Source of the DNA: Mytilisepta virgata
Lineage: Eukaryota > Mollusca > Bivalvia > Mytilida > Mytilidae
Direction: 5' to 3'
DNA: 64,000 nt
Assembly: GCA_028015205.1 (NCBI GenBank)
Contig: CM051517.1
Coordinates: 62,201,455 to 62,265,454 of the forward strand
Position numbers and translations under genes: made by a program. Under the pieces are notes generated by a model that was not told the origin of the DNA, did no database searches, and saw only the letters and a program-made list of their open reading frames with translations. Of the stretch, positions 1-13,057 are shown in pieces. Positions within the stretch are counted from its first letter, which is position 1, and each line of letters begins with the position of its first letter.

Positions 1-27
1 GTCAAAGAATAAAAATAAATAAATAAA

Positions 28-115
28 TAAATAAAAGCACTTGGAATGTGAACTCCCACAAAATCGTGACATCGGATGCCCCGGAAGGGTAAGCATGTCC
101 TTCTCCGTTAACGGC
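28..115 (+). repeat. End fragment of the CCGGAGCACC-family repeat
   Basis: AATGTGAACTCCCACAAAAT, GTGACATC and CCCCGGAAGGGTAAGC match the right end of 34567-34825. An (AAAT)n run lies immediately before it (9-33). Confidence 0.6.
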
Positions 116-617
116 ACGCACAGAACGCAAGACTTTGGCTGTTGCTACAAATATATAACTCCCAGTAAAGTTCAGAAGACAACATTTTGAGTTTTCAGGT
201 ACCCGTATTGGTACTCTCCACAAAGAACGCGACACAAAGGACTAAAAATCATGAGAAGTTGTGCTTGGACTAAAATCTATGCTGTTCTAGACGAGATCCT
301 TCTGTCATGAAATGTTCTAAAGGGGAGCTAGTCAGTCCGAAAATATTCTTAAAGAGAACTATTGTAAAAAGAACCTTCCAGAAGAGAATTTTCTTAGCTG
401 TTCTACCCGCCCAGGTCTGTTCTCTAGTTCTGAAACTGGTTCATTTATCCAAATTAATTCATAAATTTGACAAATACTATAAGGCCATTTAATCCTTTGG
501 CCTAGATGTAATTTAACAACAAACATCGTAAGAACATCATCTTTACATCCTAAAAGTCGTTCTTTTATTGCACTTAATATGAAGTTGTAATGAAATGGAG
601 TAATCGTCAATTTGACA
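116..617. other. Non-coding or unassigned stretch
   Basis: A minus-strand frame of about 80 residues is open here but shows no motif I know, and no splice logic joins it to anything. Otherwise unremarkable AT-rich sequence. Confidence 0.4.
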
Positions 618-621
618 TTAA

Positions 622-894
622 GGTGGTACCTAACACTACAGGGAGATAACTCTGTAAAATCAGCTAAACGTTTAAATAACGTTGTGTTGTTAAGGGAATA
701 TTAAGCTTTTCAATGATCAATATTAGGGTTTGTCAAACTGCTAAACAATCAGTGTAATTATTCTGATGAATTGGTTGGTTCAAATGTTTTGAAATTTTAA
801 AATTTTTGTCAATAGGTCAAAGTAAATACTTTGTCAAAATTTTATGAAAATTAAACGAGCCAAATTAATTTTAGTGAAAGTGTTGGGTACCACC
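622..894. mobile_element. TTAA-flanked MITE, family 1, copy 1
   Basis: The element is bordered by TTAA at 618-621 and 895-898. Its ends are inverted repeats of about 15 bp, GGTGGTACCTAACAC against GTGTTGGGTACCACC, with one mismatch. The interior is AT-rich and non-coding and matches 8961-9234 in reverse orientation along its length. TTAA borders are typical of piggyBac-type insertion, but no transposase is present and the terminal bases are not the classic piggyBac CCC. Confidence 0.82.
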
Positions 895-898
895 TTAA

Positions 899-1924
899 TA
901 AAATATTTCATTCTGGCATTGAAAAAACTGAATTTAGTACTTATTTGGACTGATTTTTATTATTTGTCTGCCTACCAATTATTTTTCAAATTTTGCAATG
1001 GTTTTGAAGAGGCAGATTTTCTTTCATAATGTTGACGAAAGAACCACAAATAACAATCGATCGACAAATTTTAATATATTGATGAATCTGAATGCTTTAC
1101 ATGCGTAACAAGATCGTATACTGCCAAAGAAACTGTCTCTTATTTAATATCGCTAAATTGTTCAACGTAAGTACAGAAACAGTTTGTGACTGTGAATACA
1201 GGAAAAAAATTAACCTAGATACTGACTATAAATTTAGCATCTGATTCCAGACCAGTACAGAGTAAATCTAATGTAAAATATTTATTGACCTCAAGCAAAC
1301 ACTTCTATTATTCGTATAGATCTTGATAAAACAAAGATTGAATTTTCCCTTTGACATACAATCACCTTACCGAAAACAATATACTTGTTTCCTATCTAAT
1401 ATTGATGTATCTGACAATTTGCCGACAAAAAAATTAGAAAAGTTACGCCCTAATGAGAGCACACGAGCAATTTTATTGTTCTAGAAAGTCCATGGTCGAT
1501 GGAGATTTTCAATTAACTCCTCTTTATTAGATAGAAAAAAAACATTTCAGCGATTCCAGCGGAACTCAATATTGTTTCGAAAGAACACGCGAGATGATAT
1601 CCTTTTCTTACTATATATTAGTACGCTGTAATAGTATAATGCTGCAGTCGATTACCCGATTGATACACTGCCTTGGTTGAAGTTAATCTATTTCGATTTG
1701 CAAGGCGTGTTTTACAGAAGGGAGTCAGGATGTACAATTGGGAGGAGGTTCTGGTGTCCATTTGAACCTCATCACTGAAGGGTGTATTTTGCAGGTCACG
1801 ACTCGTTTTTGTATCTAATGCTCCAAGTTGTTGATTTTCAAGATGTTACCAAAATATAAAGTTACCAATGTTGAAAATAGGAATAACCAATTTTCGAATA
1901 GTGTGCAAATCAATAAATATTCTT
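899..1924. other. AT-rich sequence, nothing recognised
   Basis: Short frames only; no repeat seen again within the window. Confidence 0.5.
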
Positions 1925-2607
1925 ATACCGATACATATTTATTTATAACTTTATTGCATAATAAAAACCTCAAGAGGTTAAGCAAACACAAACATACAAA
2001 AACAATGAACATGTAACTACATACAAATGGATACAACCAAAGATATTAAAGTATTTACAAATATGTATGAATTTGACCAATGTGGATCTCATTGTCGCAA
2101 CTCAAATGATTGCTTTACAAAATCAACAACCGTGGGCAAAACATCCATATTTGGGTTAAGTACAAAAATTAATTTATCAATGGCGTCAAGCTGGTTAAAA
2201 TTAGCATATTTTGTTTGTATTAAGTCAATAAATGTTCTTCTTATATTATTATTAATTTTACAATGAAAGAAGAAATGCGCTTCATCATCAATTATTTTGC
2301 ATGATTTACAAAGTCTTTGTTCTCTTGGTATATTCTTGTATCTACCAAGTTCAATCTCTAGATTATGGTCACTAATACGTAGTTTGGTAAGTATTTTTCT
2401 ACTATTAAAGTTTTGAAGATTTAAGTAGTCTGAAACATTAACATCAGACTTTAACTTGCTGTAAAGGTATAATTTCGAGGAAGCATCAAAGCTAGATATT
2501 TTATTTATTATAAGTTCATCATATTTCTCTTGAATAGTTTTTTTGTTTTCTTTTTTTATGTGTAACTTACATAAGTCTTTATGTGTTTGAGACGATCCCC
2601 CCCCCAT
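1925..2607 (-). pseudogene. 5'-truncated LINE: C-terminal end of an RT ORF
   Basis: An uninterrupted minus-strand frame (2607-2089) of about 170 residues contains K-L-R-I-S-D-H-N-L-E-I-E-L-G-R-Y-K and then a zinc-knuckle-like C-K-S-C-x7-H-x4-C. This is the typical C-terminus after the reverse-transcriptase domain in non-LTR retrotransposons. After the stop a short AT-rich 3' UTR follows with AATAAAG near 1948. The RT catalytic part is absent, so the copy is 5'-truncated and cannot move on its own. The frame is intact, which suggests a fairly recent copy. The start of similarity lies at a C-run (2597-2605). Confidence 0.8.
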
Positions 2608-5600
2608 TTAAATAAGATTAGTCTGCTTAATTCGAAGCAAACGTTTTAAATGTTGACAGTATTGCTAGGGAAAGTCAGTTGTTTAGTTAAAACATATCAG
2701 ATCAAAGGTGATTCTTTGTAGGCGATACCATAGCTGGGAGGAAAGGCTGTTTCGTTTTCGAACAAATTCCTTTAATACTGCTCTTCGATGTACTAGAACT
2801 GCTCGTTGAAGCAATTTATTATTGGAAGATCGTAGTCACATAGGCAAAAAAATTACAAATACAGAAGACAACGTGAAAACACTGAAAGTTACTTAAACAT
2901 TTATGAAACCAGAAGTGAACACAGGTTCTCTGGAAGATTAATTCCGTCATAGCAGACTTGTTTTTAGTTTATTCAGAACATCCTCAAACAGGTTTCTGAA
3001 AAATATCGAATGTAACATACCACATACTAATTTGATGATTATGCGCCAGGAGGCGCTGACACAACTGCTACGTCGTAAATTATGTACTTTAAATTTTATG
3101 TAACTATTCTCCTCAGTGAATATAAACTACCTTTCGATTTAGTACATTTATAGTCGGAAACATCAATAGAATTTCCAATTATTAACTTTTGAGCAGACAT
3201 TGGTAATATTCTGCACTATCTACCGAAATAATGTTATCCCATTCGTAATAAAACGCACTGTGCATTATAGTAAATTACGTTTATTTTTGTCTTGGGAAAT
3301 ATAAGAGTAATCCTAATTCTGCACAATGCCAATAAAAGTCTCAAAGTTTCTGTCTTTTAGCTTTATCTTTCCTGTATTATGAAGTACATGTTACATAATC
3401 CTTATTTTAAAAAAAAGATAGAGCTAAATACCAAGTGAAAGTTTCCTCTTGGTGAATATGTCTATTGTATGATACTGCAGAGCAACTACTTCGGGTAAAC
3501 ATGAATGAACTATAGCGCATTCGGATGTAGAGGTAATACATTTTAAACGATATCATAGATGTTTACAGTAAGGGCATTTTTCAAACATTTCGAGGGTTTG
3601 AATATTGCCGATTTTCTGATGAATATTAAACACGTTCCTTATTTAATAACATGTTAGGATCTTATTTGACTAGATTTTGTCCTTGTTAAAAATAACAAAC
3701 GGGAGAAGTAAAATAATTCCGTCTCACCGGCGTTACCAGTTGCAGAGGGAGATGTATTATTATGACGACCCAAATTAAAAATTTTAAAGACGATACAATG
3801 ACCTAGAATTCAGACAGGTTTTGCTTTGGTATTCTTTTGTGATAATGAAAAGAAATTAACACAATTTCGTAGTTCATCATAACGGCTTTTTCACCTTGGA
3901 GTGGTTACAAAAATAGCCTTGTTGAATTGGGTAAGCTGCAGCATTTCTAAAATAACCTTCATAAGGAAAAACAATTATCAATTTAAAATTTCAACTCGCC
4001 TAGATCTGTCAGATTATCATTGCCAAAACTGAAACAATTATTACCGAGTGGATTTTCAGTCCAGCAGCAGCGGTATCGCTTCAAGTATCGTACATGTAAT
4101 ATGAAAGCAAATACTAAATTTGTCAGTGTTATTCTTACTATTCGTCGATATGCAATGAATTTATATGCTGTGTATCTTAGACAAGGTGCGGAAAATCCGA
4201 AGGGCCAGCCCAAAATAAATGAATGTAGAGACAAGGACAAAACCGACATGTAAAAAGGACGAAAACAAACAAAAAAAAACAAAAATAACCCACAAAAAAT
4301 GGTAAAAAAACAAAACAAAAACTGAAGTGTTCTTGAACGGGTAGGCAGTGAGAGCCCGTAGCCTTACCAGCGCAGTTTTGATACTGGTGTGAGAAAAAAA
4401 CAATCTTTAGAATTTAGGAAACTTAGACGTATGTCGCTCAATCAAAACTGTCCTTAGATGTTTGTTTCGGATTTTTATTTTTTTTGGTTACATGTTCTTA
4501 CGCATTTGACTTTGTCCTTCAGTTTTTTGTGATTATTGATAGCGCCATTCGTGCAAAACTTTGAATTGGTCTATTTCATTTAAAATTTATCATTGTGTTT
4601 GTGGAATTAATGCACATCGAATTGTAAACTGATTGAAATAATGATAATTTTCAAATTCATGCAACAGAGGTATATTATCAATATAACAAATCGCTTACTA
4701 AATTCGAAACGCTGAAATAAACAGAAAATACCAACAAGTACAGTGGAACTGATAGTAGAAAAAATGAAAATTTTCTGTTACATATTCACTTTATGTTCCC
4801 AAAGGAGCTATAATTTTTTCTAATAGATAATTGGAAAACATGAACAGTATAATGCAAACCAATTGCGTTTAATTGTAAAATTTTCAAAATTAATTGCATG
4901 TTGTATTTCATGTTATTGTTTTAGTAATTAAAATATACATGAAGTTTATTCCATAAAAAATGATAATAACAGATAGGCTTAAATTAAATATAAGATGAAA
5001 GTTTGTAATTGGAAAATGTGTTGAAAATTACAAAAATGTATGCATGAAATCACACGGAAATTCATAACATAAGAATCCTGCAAAACATAAAACCAGAATT
5101 GTTGACGACTAAAAGGAAATAATTCAATAAAATTAAGTAAACCAACATAAAAATATTTAATTTAATTTGAGATTGTACGAGCTATTTGATTGGCAAAAGA
5201 CGAGTAACTAAAATTATACTGTATAACCTGTTATGGGTATTGAGACGTCGCCAACATGTTTTTCCGAAGTCTCCAAGTCAATATATTCAATTATTCTGGC
5301 GCTAAACTAGTTTTTTTAAGAAAGAGACTGAATCAATTTTTGGGAAAATTAAAAAGGATTGTTTTAAATCAATGATCGTCTTTACTTCTATAACCTGTTG
5401 TTGGTTGTCAGTTTACGCTTTTTCATAAGCTACCGGCATAGCGGCTCATAAATAAAAACTGCATAAAACTATATACTATATATCCTGTTCATCAATTATT
5501 TAAAACATTCATTAAACATGTATATAGTAATACAAAAATCATATTTTCCAAACATCTAGTAAACGACATCATGTCGCAATTTATATACATTTTGAATATG

Positions 5601-5654
5601 ATTACATGTATTTTAAATTCTTATCCGGAAAGCTTCTTTTCGGCAAATAAAATC
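2608..5654. other. AT-rich sequence, nothing recognised
   Basis: Overlapping short frames at 3983-4403 lie over A/C-rich low-complexity sequence (4264-4320) and are not considered genes. Confidence 0.5.
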
Positions 5655-5942
5655 TGGGACCAGTTTCACAAAGCTGTCATAGGACTATATAATTAGGGAA
5701 TATTCGTCAATACGTTTATCAATATTTGGGAAACACATAATACATTTATAGTAGGTTTTTTCATCAATTAATGTTAATATTTATCTTGAGACACGTTTAG
5801 GACATCTTTGCTAAGATCATCCTAAGACGGCTTCTAGACTAGGTCTAAGATATGTCTTAAGGTAGTCATAATAGGATCCTAAGATATGTCTTAAGATATA
5901 TCTTATGACAGGTCTTAGGACAGCTTCGTGAAAAATCTTGAA
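5655..5942. mobile_element. Small inverted-repeat element
   Basis: The left end GGGACCAGTTTCACAAAGCTGTC pairs imperfectly with the reverse complement of the right end (GACAGCTTCGTGAAAAATC). The interior carries short internal copies of TAAGATATGTCTTA. Non-coding. Confidence 0.62.
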
Positions 5943-6248
5943 CTTAAAGTTTTTATATTGTATATGGAATTACAAATTCAAAAAATAAATGTTAGTACCT
6001 CCTCGTCTTCTCCATAACAAGGGCTCTGCAGCTACATACATTTGAGGCTTAAAGAATTTACATTGTGGGACACATGTTATCCTCACAAACAGGTAAATGT
6101 AAATGTCCAAAAAAAGAAATTTTTTTAAAAATTACATTACCAAAACTTTACCGTTTCCGTGTTGCAAAATTGATGGTTTAATTTTAGCATGTAAATTTAA
6201 AACTGTAAGATTCTAAATAAGCTGAAATATGTATATTCTGAAATTTTG

Positions 6249-6394
6249 AACAGATATATCATGTTAAGGAGGGGTATTTGCGAAAAATACCAGTCGAGAG
6301 AATGTTAAATTTCGCAAGCCGTAAGGCGAGGGAAATTCATTCTCAAGACTGGTATTTTTCGCAAATACCCCTCAAGAACATGCTATATCTGTTT
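6249..6394. repeat. Long near-perfect palindrome
   Basis: AACAGATATATCATGTT and GGGGTATTTGCGAAAAATACC pair with GGTATTTTTCGCAAATACCCC and AACATGCTATATCTGTTT, giving arms of about 60 bases around a short loop near 6315-6330. TTAA is present at the left boundary of the inner palindrome but not at the right. Confidence 0.75.
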
Positions 6395-6640
6395 AATTAC
6401 ACCGAATGTTAACGTACAAAACGCATTGATGATCGTGACATTACAAGCGTCCAGTCGGATAGAGTATTTTTTGGCAAATACCACGGCAGAGAGGGTAAAA
6501 AAGGCATATCCTTTTTGCATATACCCCGGCGCTGTTTAAAAATGAACGATATTCATTTGATAAAAGTAAATTTGTGAAAAATACACTGGCTATCAACCAA
6601 TCAAAACCCAGGATTCTTACATAAGGTGTAATTATACTTT
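6395..6640. repeat. Possible further inverted-repeat element
   Basis: TTAATTACACC at 6393 is loosely mirrored by GGTGTAATTATA near 6627. A weak inner palindrome around 6470-6530 has GGCAAATACCACGGC and GCATATACCCCGGCG. Support is modest; nothing coding is seen. Confidence 0.35.
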
Positions 6641-8956
6641 TTATTGTTGGAAATAATTTTTACGCACGGTTTTGAGTATACTACATGTACATGCGCTGTT
6701 TATAATTCATCATCTGACGTTATCCTGGTAATGGACAGTTGATGACTAAAATATTTCAGGAAATTATCGAAACAAAATTAAGAACTGATACAATTTCTCC
6801 ATTATAATAGATTTGTTAAAAATTTAAATAAATTTTCTCTACAATAGATCAAAATCCTGTAATTGATATATTTATCAAAACCGCCACTTGAACAACAAAC
6901 CGCAGCTGACATCACTCATTTTGTACTGATGCAGCTGATAACCTAAAGAAATGAAAAGAGCAACGATGGATGCAAATGTAATTGATACAGTATCATTTAT
7001 CAAAATCAGTTGTAAATGTGGGTTTTAAAAGCATATGTAGGCAATAAACAACTATCAATAATTGATAATATAAGTGTATTTGCGTTGGTGAAATAAATTA
7101 AAATTTTAAAACATCTCTTCAATCATCGTTGACAACAAACAAATAAAATTCCAATTAATATGAAATATCTAAATAGTTCCCTGCTCGGAAATGTACATAA
7201 CATTTCCCAATATAGCAATGTATTAATAAAATATTAAGGATATTTGTAGGCTCAGATTATTACATAATTCAATTAAGGTTAAAAATTTATAACCCATTGT
7301 GTCTAATAAATTATTTTGCACTGACAATAAAATTTAGATAAAGTGTATTGCATGTATTCAAAATATGGCGGACCTCCTGGGTATCATTATGACAAAAATC
7401 ATGATTGATTACATGTTCTATAAACTTTGACTGTCCCATTTTTCATGCACATCTGTACCATGTGTACGTAGGTACACGCAATGCAGTGGCTTTAGTTGTA
7501 TTCGAAATATAGGCGGGTCGTGGGTAGTATGATTATTGACATGTTCTGTAAAAGTTGACTGTCCCATTTTCACGCACTTTTGTACTTAGGTACATGCGTT
7601 GTAGTTTCTTCTGTTGGGCAGTGGAACAAACATATTTTTGAGGGTGTTATCCCGTATTGCATTTCGGATTTTTGAATGAATCCATAGCTGATCTGGGTGA
7701 AATCTGATTTCTGGACAAATTCACTGGACTGGCGTGTTACAACTCGTTTGCGTTTTAACACGAGTGTAGTTTAAATGTCGACAAAAGAACATTAGAATAC
7801 AAAAACGAATTTGGAAATGCAGTATATATAAGAGATTCCAAATACTACAAGTCTTAAAGAATAAAAAGAAAAGTAAACCATAGAAACTCATACCAACATT
7901 TTATGTAATGCATATAATTATATTTGAGATGCATTTCATTGAATCTCTGAAATACGATTGGCCGAAAAGAATCATGTGGTTTATATAAACAACAGTTACC
8001 TTTCAATACTTAATAAAAAACATCAGTAAAATCTCATAACAAAACTTACTTGTCGTAAATGTATGAATTTAAATGAAAAATCCTTAAACGATGGGATCAC
8101 GTATAAAATACGGTTTTGTAGTCCTTGTGACTTCTATTTACATAAATCGCGCATTAATCCATATTCATACATTTTTTTCAACGGAACTACTTAAACGTAT
8201 ACTTGACTTGGGCCTGAGATGAATCTGAATACATGAAAATATTGCGTAAAATTGTCCAAGATGTAATTATAAGAACTAGATGATGCTTTAAGTAGTTTCA
8301 TTTGGTTGTAAAAGCGATGATACTGTACACAAATTGTGTGTCGGTCAATTCTTTTACACGCCAACTAAACTACAAAAAGAAGATATCCTTAAAATCATTA
8401 CATCTGAATTTATTCTACATTAAAGAAATTTTAAAATTTTGAACAAAAACAACATGCAATACAACAACAAAACGTATTCATCATTAGACATGGCATCGCT
8501 TCAATATAAGCGTCCGCAGGGCTTTAGACACTATTTGTGATTGTTTAATATAATTCAGTTGTGAGATTATATTCACACTTTCATGCGATATTTCCATTTA
8601 TTCATTCTAAAACTCTAAACGAAATCAGTTCCCAATAGAAACAATATGTCCAAATCTTTCGCTTCTCGTATTCTGATAAATCTTTTGATCTGATTACAAA
8701 CGAATTTGAAACAACTCAATGTCAAAATCACAACACAATAATCCCATGTCTCACGAAACAAATTGACAATAATATTTCTTGTCATAGTTTTGAGGATTTG
8801 AAAAATCAACACGTAGAAAATTGGGAAAAAGACATATTTAAGGTGAAAATTTGTTAACAATTTTTACTAGGAAATTCTCTGATAAGTTTGATCTAGAGTA
8901 TAATGAACAAGATTAATAGGAGTAACCAAAACGAAAAAAAAAAAAATTTTGCTTGC
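6641..8956. other. AT-rich sequence apart from the tandem pair at 7357-7620
   Basis: No exon-like segment with supported borders was found. Confidence 0.45.
7357..7620 (+). repeat. Two-unit degenerate tandem repeat
   Basis: Units starting TTCAAAATATGGCGG (7357) and TTCGAAATATAGGCGG (7500) each contain ACATGTTCTRTAAA, TTGACTGTCCCATTTT and GTACNTAGGTACA. The period is about 140 then 120 bases. Confidence 0.65.
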
Positions 8957-8960
8957 TTAA

Positions 8961-9234
8961 GGAGGTTTTATTATTTTTGACTAAAATAGATTTGGCTCGT
9001 TTAATTTTAATAAAGTTTGATGAAATATTTACTTTGACTTGTTGATAAAAATATAAAAAATTCAAAAAATTTTAATCACACAATTTACGGGAATAATTTC
9101 ATTGGATATATAGCAGTTTGACAAACACTAATTTTGATCATTGAGAAGCTTGACTTCTCCTTACTAATAATATGTGATTAAAACGTTAAGCTGATTTTTA
9201 AAGAGTAATCTCCCTTAGGTGTTCTGTACCTCCT
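8961..9234. mobile_element. TTAA-flanked MITE, family 1, copy 2 (reverse orientation)
   Basis: Bordered by TTAA at 8957-8960 and 9235-9238, with GGAGGT/ACCTCC at the tips. Reverse-complemented, it aligns throughout with 622-894, sharing AACGAGCCAAAT, AAGTCAAAGTAAATA, GTTTGTCAAACTGCTA and AATGATCAA. The termini have diverged more than in copy 1. Confidence 0.82.
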
Positions 9235-9271
9235 TAACTTCCAGTGACAACTATTACATAAATATTACATA

Positions 9272-9470
9272 AGCAACAAAATGGATAACAGGAAAGGTCA
9301 ATAGTGACATACCAATCAATCAACGTAACCAAACAGAAGGAACCACGGACAAATATAAGATAAAAACAACAGAGGGTCAGCATAGTCTGATTTGGCACAG
9401 ACACCGATGAGTGGTTGGGTAAAACCGGTTTTATGGGTACCAGACCCCCTATCTATCCTGACATTCTGGT
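9272..9470 (+). repeat. Dispersed repeat (AACAAAATGGATAACAGG family)
   Basis: ACAAAATGGATAACAGGA, TGACATACCAA and AATCAACG are shared with 29739-29960. GGGTAAAACCGGTTTTATGG is shared in looser form with 29480-29540 and 41245-41330. The frames open on both strands here are parts of the repeat. Confidence 0.6.
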
Positions 9471-9889
9471 GTATAAAACATACTATAAAGCCCAATACAG
9501 TTTGCATGTTCTCGACAAGAAATGTTTCAACAATTCATCAAGGTAATCATGTGGCAGAATATAGGACACTTTGCTAATTTGCATAGCGGCCATGTTGAAA
9601 TCCCTTGACGATGGCCATTGTATTATGAATATTACTAGCCATAAATAAAAAAAACCGAACTACTTAAAATATCCTATGTTGGGCAGATTTTGTCCGCCTA
9701 TTGTCAACTTCTACACTTTATTTATATTCTTTTAATGCATAGAAGGACATTGTATATTTTGGTATCTTTCCGCCAATTTATTTTCAAAAACTGAAGCGTT
9801 TTGAAGACGTGATAAATAAGATCAATAAACGGGCATGGAACCGAATATCCATGTAAACCTTGAATTAAACAGCTACGGACAGCAATGCC

Positions 9890-9970
9890 AAAGGGAGATA
9901 ATCCAATGAAAAGGACAAAGTCACGTGACACATATCTCATGAATAAAGTACCCACTATTCTGGCGTATGT
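9890..9970 (-). repeat. Dispersed repeat pair with 21930-22010
   Basis: On the minus strand, GTGGGTACTTTATTCATGAG then GTCACGTGACTTTGTCCTTT and ATTATCTCCCTT match GCTGGGTACTTTATTCATGG, ATCACGTGACTTCAG and ATTATCCCCCTT at 21930-22010. Confidence 0.6.
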
Positions 9971-11884
9971 CTGCAGAAATGGGGAAGGAATGGCATTTGC
10001 ATCACCGCCTTAACAGTTTGTCTTATTAATTCTGCTTTCAACATTTTGGGATATCTTGTGCGGCACAACTGGTATCAAAGAATATTAATAACTGAAAAAA
10101 TAATGTCTACTTTATTGTCTAAAAACATTTTAGCGATTACATCGTCAGCATTTGTTGTTATTTTTTGTCTAAGAAGAGAAAATAATCACGAATTCATAGT
10201 CACGTCCAAACAGGCACATAACGTGCTAAATTTGAAGATGAACTACTTTATCAATTAATATTATTAGACCATTTCTATTCATTAATTGCTTTTAAATCAT
10301 TAATAACTACATTTTTGTAATTGAAATAATTACATTTTTACACAACAGATGTATCAAATAGTTTCCATAAAAAGTCCGCAAACGGAAATTTAATGAGAAA
10401 TTTATTGATATATTACACTGTTTACTAAAAAAAAGGATAGCAATAATTATGATGGATGGTGCTGTCAATATAAAATACGAAAGATTTTAGAGAAAATGCG
10501 ATATTGTGTCTTTCGGTAAATGGTCTAATTACAACCATTAGCAGATAGCATGTTGGAGTGCTCCTAATTATGCTTTACAGACTTTATGATAGTATAAGTA
10601 GGGCATGTTGTTTGACTGATAATGTATCAGTACAGAAATAATAAAACATACACCTCAGTGATTTAGATATTTTCAATTAGCAGTCTGGATCTTAAAAACG
10701 TTTTACATCTGAACCAGAACACACAAAGAAAACATAGAAATTTGTAACAGACAAACACTTTAAACACGAAAGTCACGGACAATGATAAACGTCAGTATCA
10801 GAATTCACATACTATTTCTTGGCTCTAAGAAATACAAATGGATATCTAACTTAGCTTTAAAGCCAAAAATATAAGAAAATATGACCAGGAACAATTTAAC
10901 ATTAATTTGAATGCTACATCAAGGAGAATAGTGTCGCAGGTCCGGTTTCATAGAACTCAAACTTCAAATTTGAAATTATCAGCAGTCTGATTGGTCAGCA
11001 TTTGAATCGAGAATCTGCTGAGCAAGATTTTTTTTTATAAAACCAGGCCGGAACCTTTTGTGTCTACCTCAAGTCAGGAGTCTCGATCACTTTATTGCAA
11101 TACCTCTAATTTACTTAATATGGAATTTCTCCATAAATGTTTTATGAAGTTCATTGCATTTTATGTACAGTGCAATGTTACCAGAGACGAATTGTACGTT
11201 CTAATTAATGTCTGTATTCGGAAAAAAAGCTCTGAAGGGCTAATGTTACTTGTTTGTGTCATCCGAATCAGAAAAAAGTTTCTTAACTTATCTGCTTGTT
11301 AAAAGTTCCGTTTCCAAAAGTTTTATTAAAGTTCAAATCGACAATTAGGACATCATGTACTTGGATATAAAGTGTGTGTAATAAATGTTAAATTATAAAA
11401 CCTTTGTCGATTGGTTGTTCACTTCCCTATATAGCAAGGAACAGTCGGAATGGTGACTTTAGATCTGATGGCCATGGTTCTGAAGGAGACATGTTTTCTG
11501 CACGATTAAGACCCTTTCTGTAAATGACTTGATGCAAGACAAAGTCAAACCTATTTAAAACTGGGTGTTAGGCAAACAAAGAATCATTATATCTTCATTT
11601 CAATAATACAGTCTTGTAGACATTCAGGATTTATTTTGGAAAATGTACTTTTTTTGACCGGTATGAAGATTACATGTACATGTATATTGTTCTTTTTCAT
11701 ATAAAATTTTACATGTTAAGAAGACACAACAGAATATTGTTAGTACACGTACTTACTATATTCTCTTGTGTCTTATGATTTTTCATGCATTCATATTATG
11801 AGAACACGTTTTTAAATGATATATTCATGCAATTCCATAAATAAATGTATGGCTATTTCATCATTCTATACAATTCAAATTAAG
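9971..11884. other. AT-rich sequence, nothing recognised
   Basis: Short plus-strand frames at 10046 and 11060 have no recognisable motif. Confidence 0.45.
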
Positions 11885-12231
11885 AATCCTCGGGTTTTAT
11901 CCATTTCTTAAACATTAAATTTTTTGCCCATGAACCCCCACCTTTTCTTTTATAATTCAATCATATATACCTTAAAATGGTATTTGACAAAATTTTATGA
12001 AATTCTTTTAATTTTTTCATACATTTTTGAGAGACTGAAGTTGCCAATGCAAAGACAATGAAAAATCCAGAGAAAACCTATTGCCTGCAAATTTTCAAGG
12101 CTTTATAGCTCTAAAATGAGCACATGAACCCATATTTTTTTCTTGCTTATTTGTTTACTATTCATATGTTCTCTCGAACTAAAACACCTGTTTCAAATCC
12201 TATTTATTTCCTATTAGACCAGCGATCATCC
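11885..12231. mobile_element. TTAA-flanked MITE, family 2, 5'-truncated copy
   Basis: Matches 31460-31814 almost throughout and keeps the right terminus GACCAGCGATCATCC followed by TTAA (12232-12235). The left inverted repeat and about 45 adjoining bases are missing. Confidence 0.82.
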
Positions 12232-12235
12232 TTAA

Positions 12236-13057
12236 TACATAAATTAGAAAATATATTATATCACTTTTACGACGTGGTAAACGTGACGACAGTTTGTCTC
12301 ACTGTACATTTTAGGTGAAATGTATCGCCTACTTGGCGCGGTATATTTCATTAGATATTTAATGGTATTTAATCCTTTTTCAAGAATTCCCATTACAAAT
12401 CTTTATGACCATCGTCATATGTGCATGTTATTAAAATAAATTGCAACTTTTTATATACCTGCTCTACTGGAACCCAAGTTGTATAAATTGTCAAAACTAA
12501 GAATTATCTATTATCAAGTCTTTGATCAAATCAGAAAAACTTTCCCGGTGAGGTTCAGGAAAGAAGAGGGCCACTATATTATTTCCCCCTTAATTTGATT
12601 TACTCATTACTTTCAATCTGGAAGTTACATATTTACCAGTTTCTTTCGAAATTGGTGGTACATGTACGATATGTGTGAATGTTGACGAATAGAAATGACA
12701 CTAAATCATCGAAAAGTTCAAGTTTTCTTCACGCAAAGGGTCAGTCAATAGAGCAGGTGTAAGTCAGTTGTCAAGAAATGTGCATCATTTGTGGAATGAA
12801 TAACACACAAAACCAAAATCATATTATTTTATGAAGACATTGGGTTATACACAATGTATACTAGAGAATTTTACAGTAACTGATTTCCAATTATTATTAG
12901 CAAATTGTAACGGGAAACACCAGCTTATTATTCCTTGATAGATTTTAAAAGTCATTAGACGAATATTTGAAAATGTCTCACGAAGTAAATAAAAAACAAG
13001 GGAAAAGGCGCTATTTATCTCTTTTGGTACTATCTGGGATTAGGTTAGTTTAGTTGA
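12236..13057. other. AT-rich sequence, nothing recognised
   Basis: Non-coding between a MITE and a LINE remnant. Confidence 0.5.

Noticed and set aside
359..610. 83-residue minus-strand frame
   Set aside because: Somewhat protein-like but no family recognised, no splice context, adjacent to a MITE.
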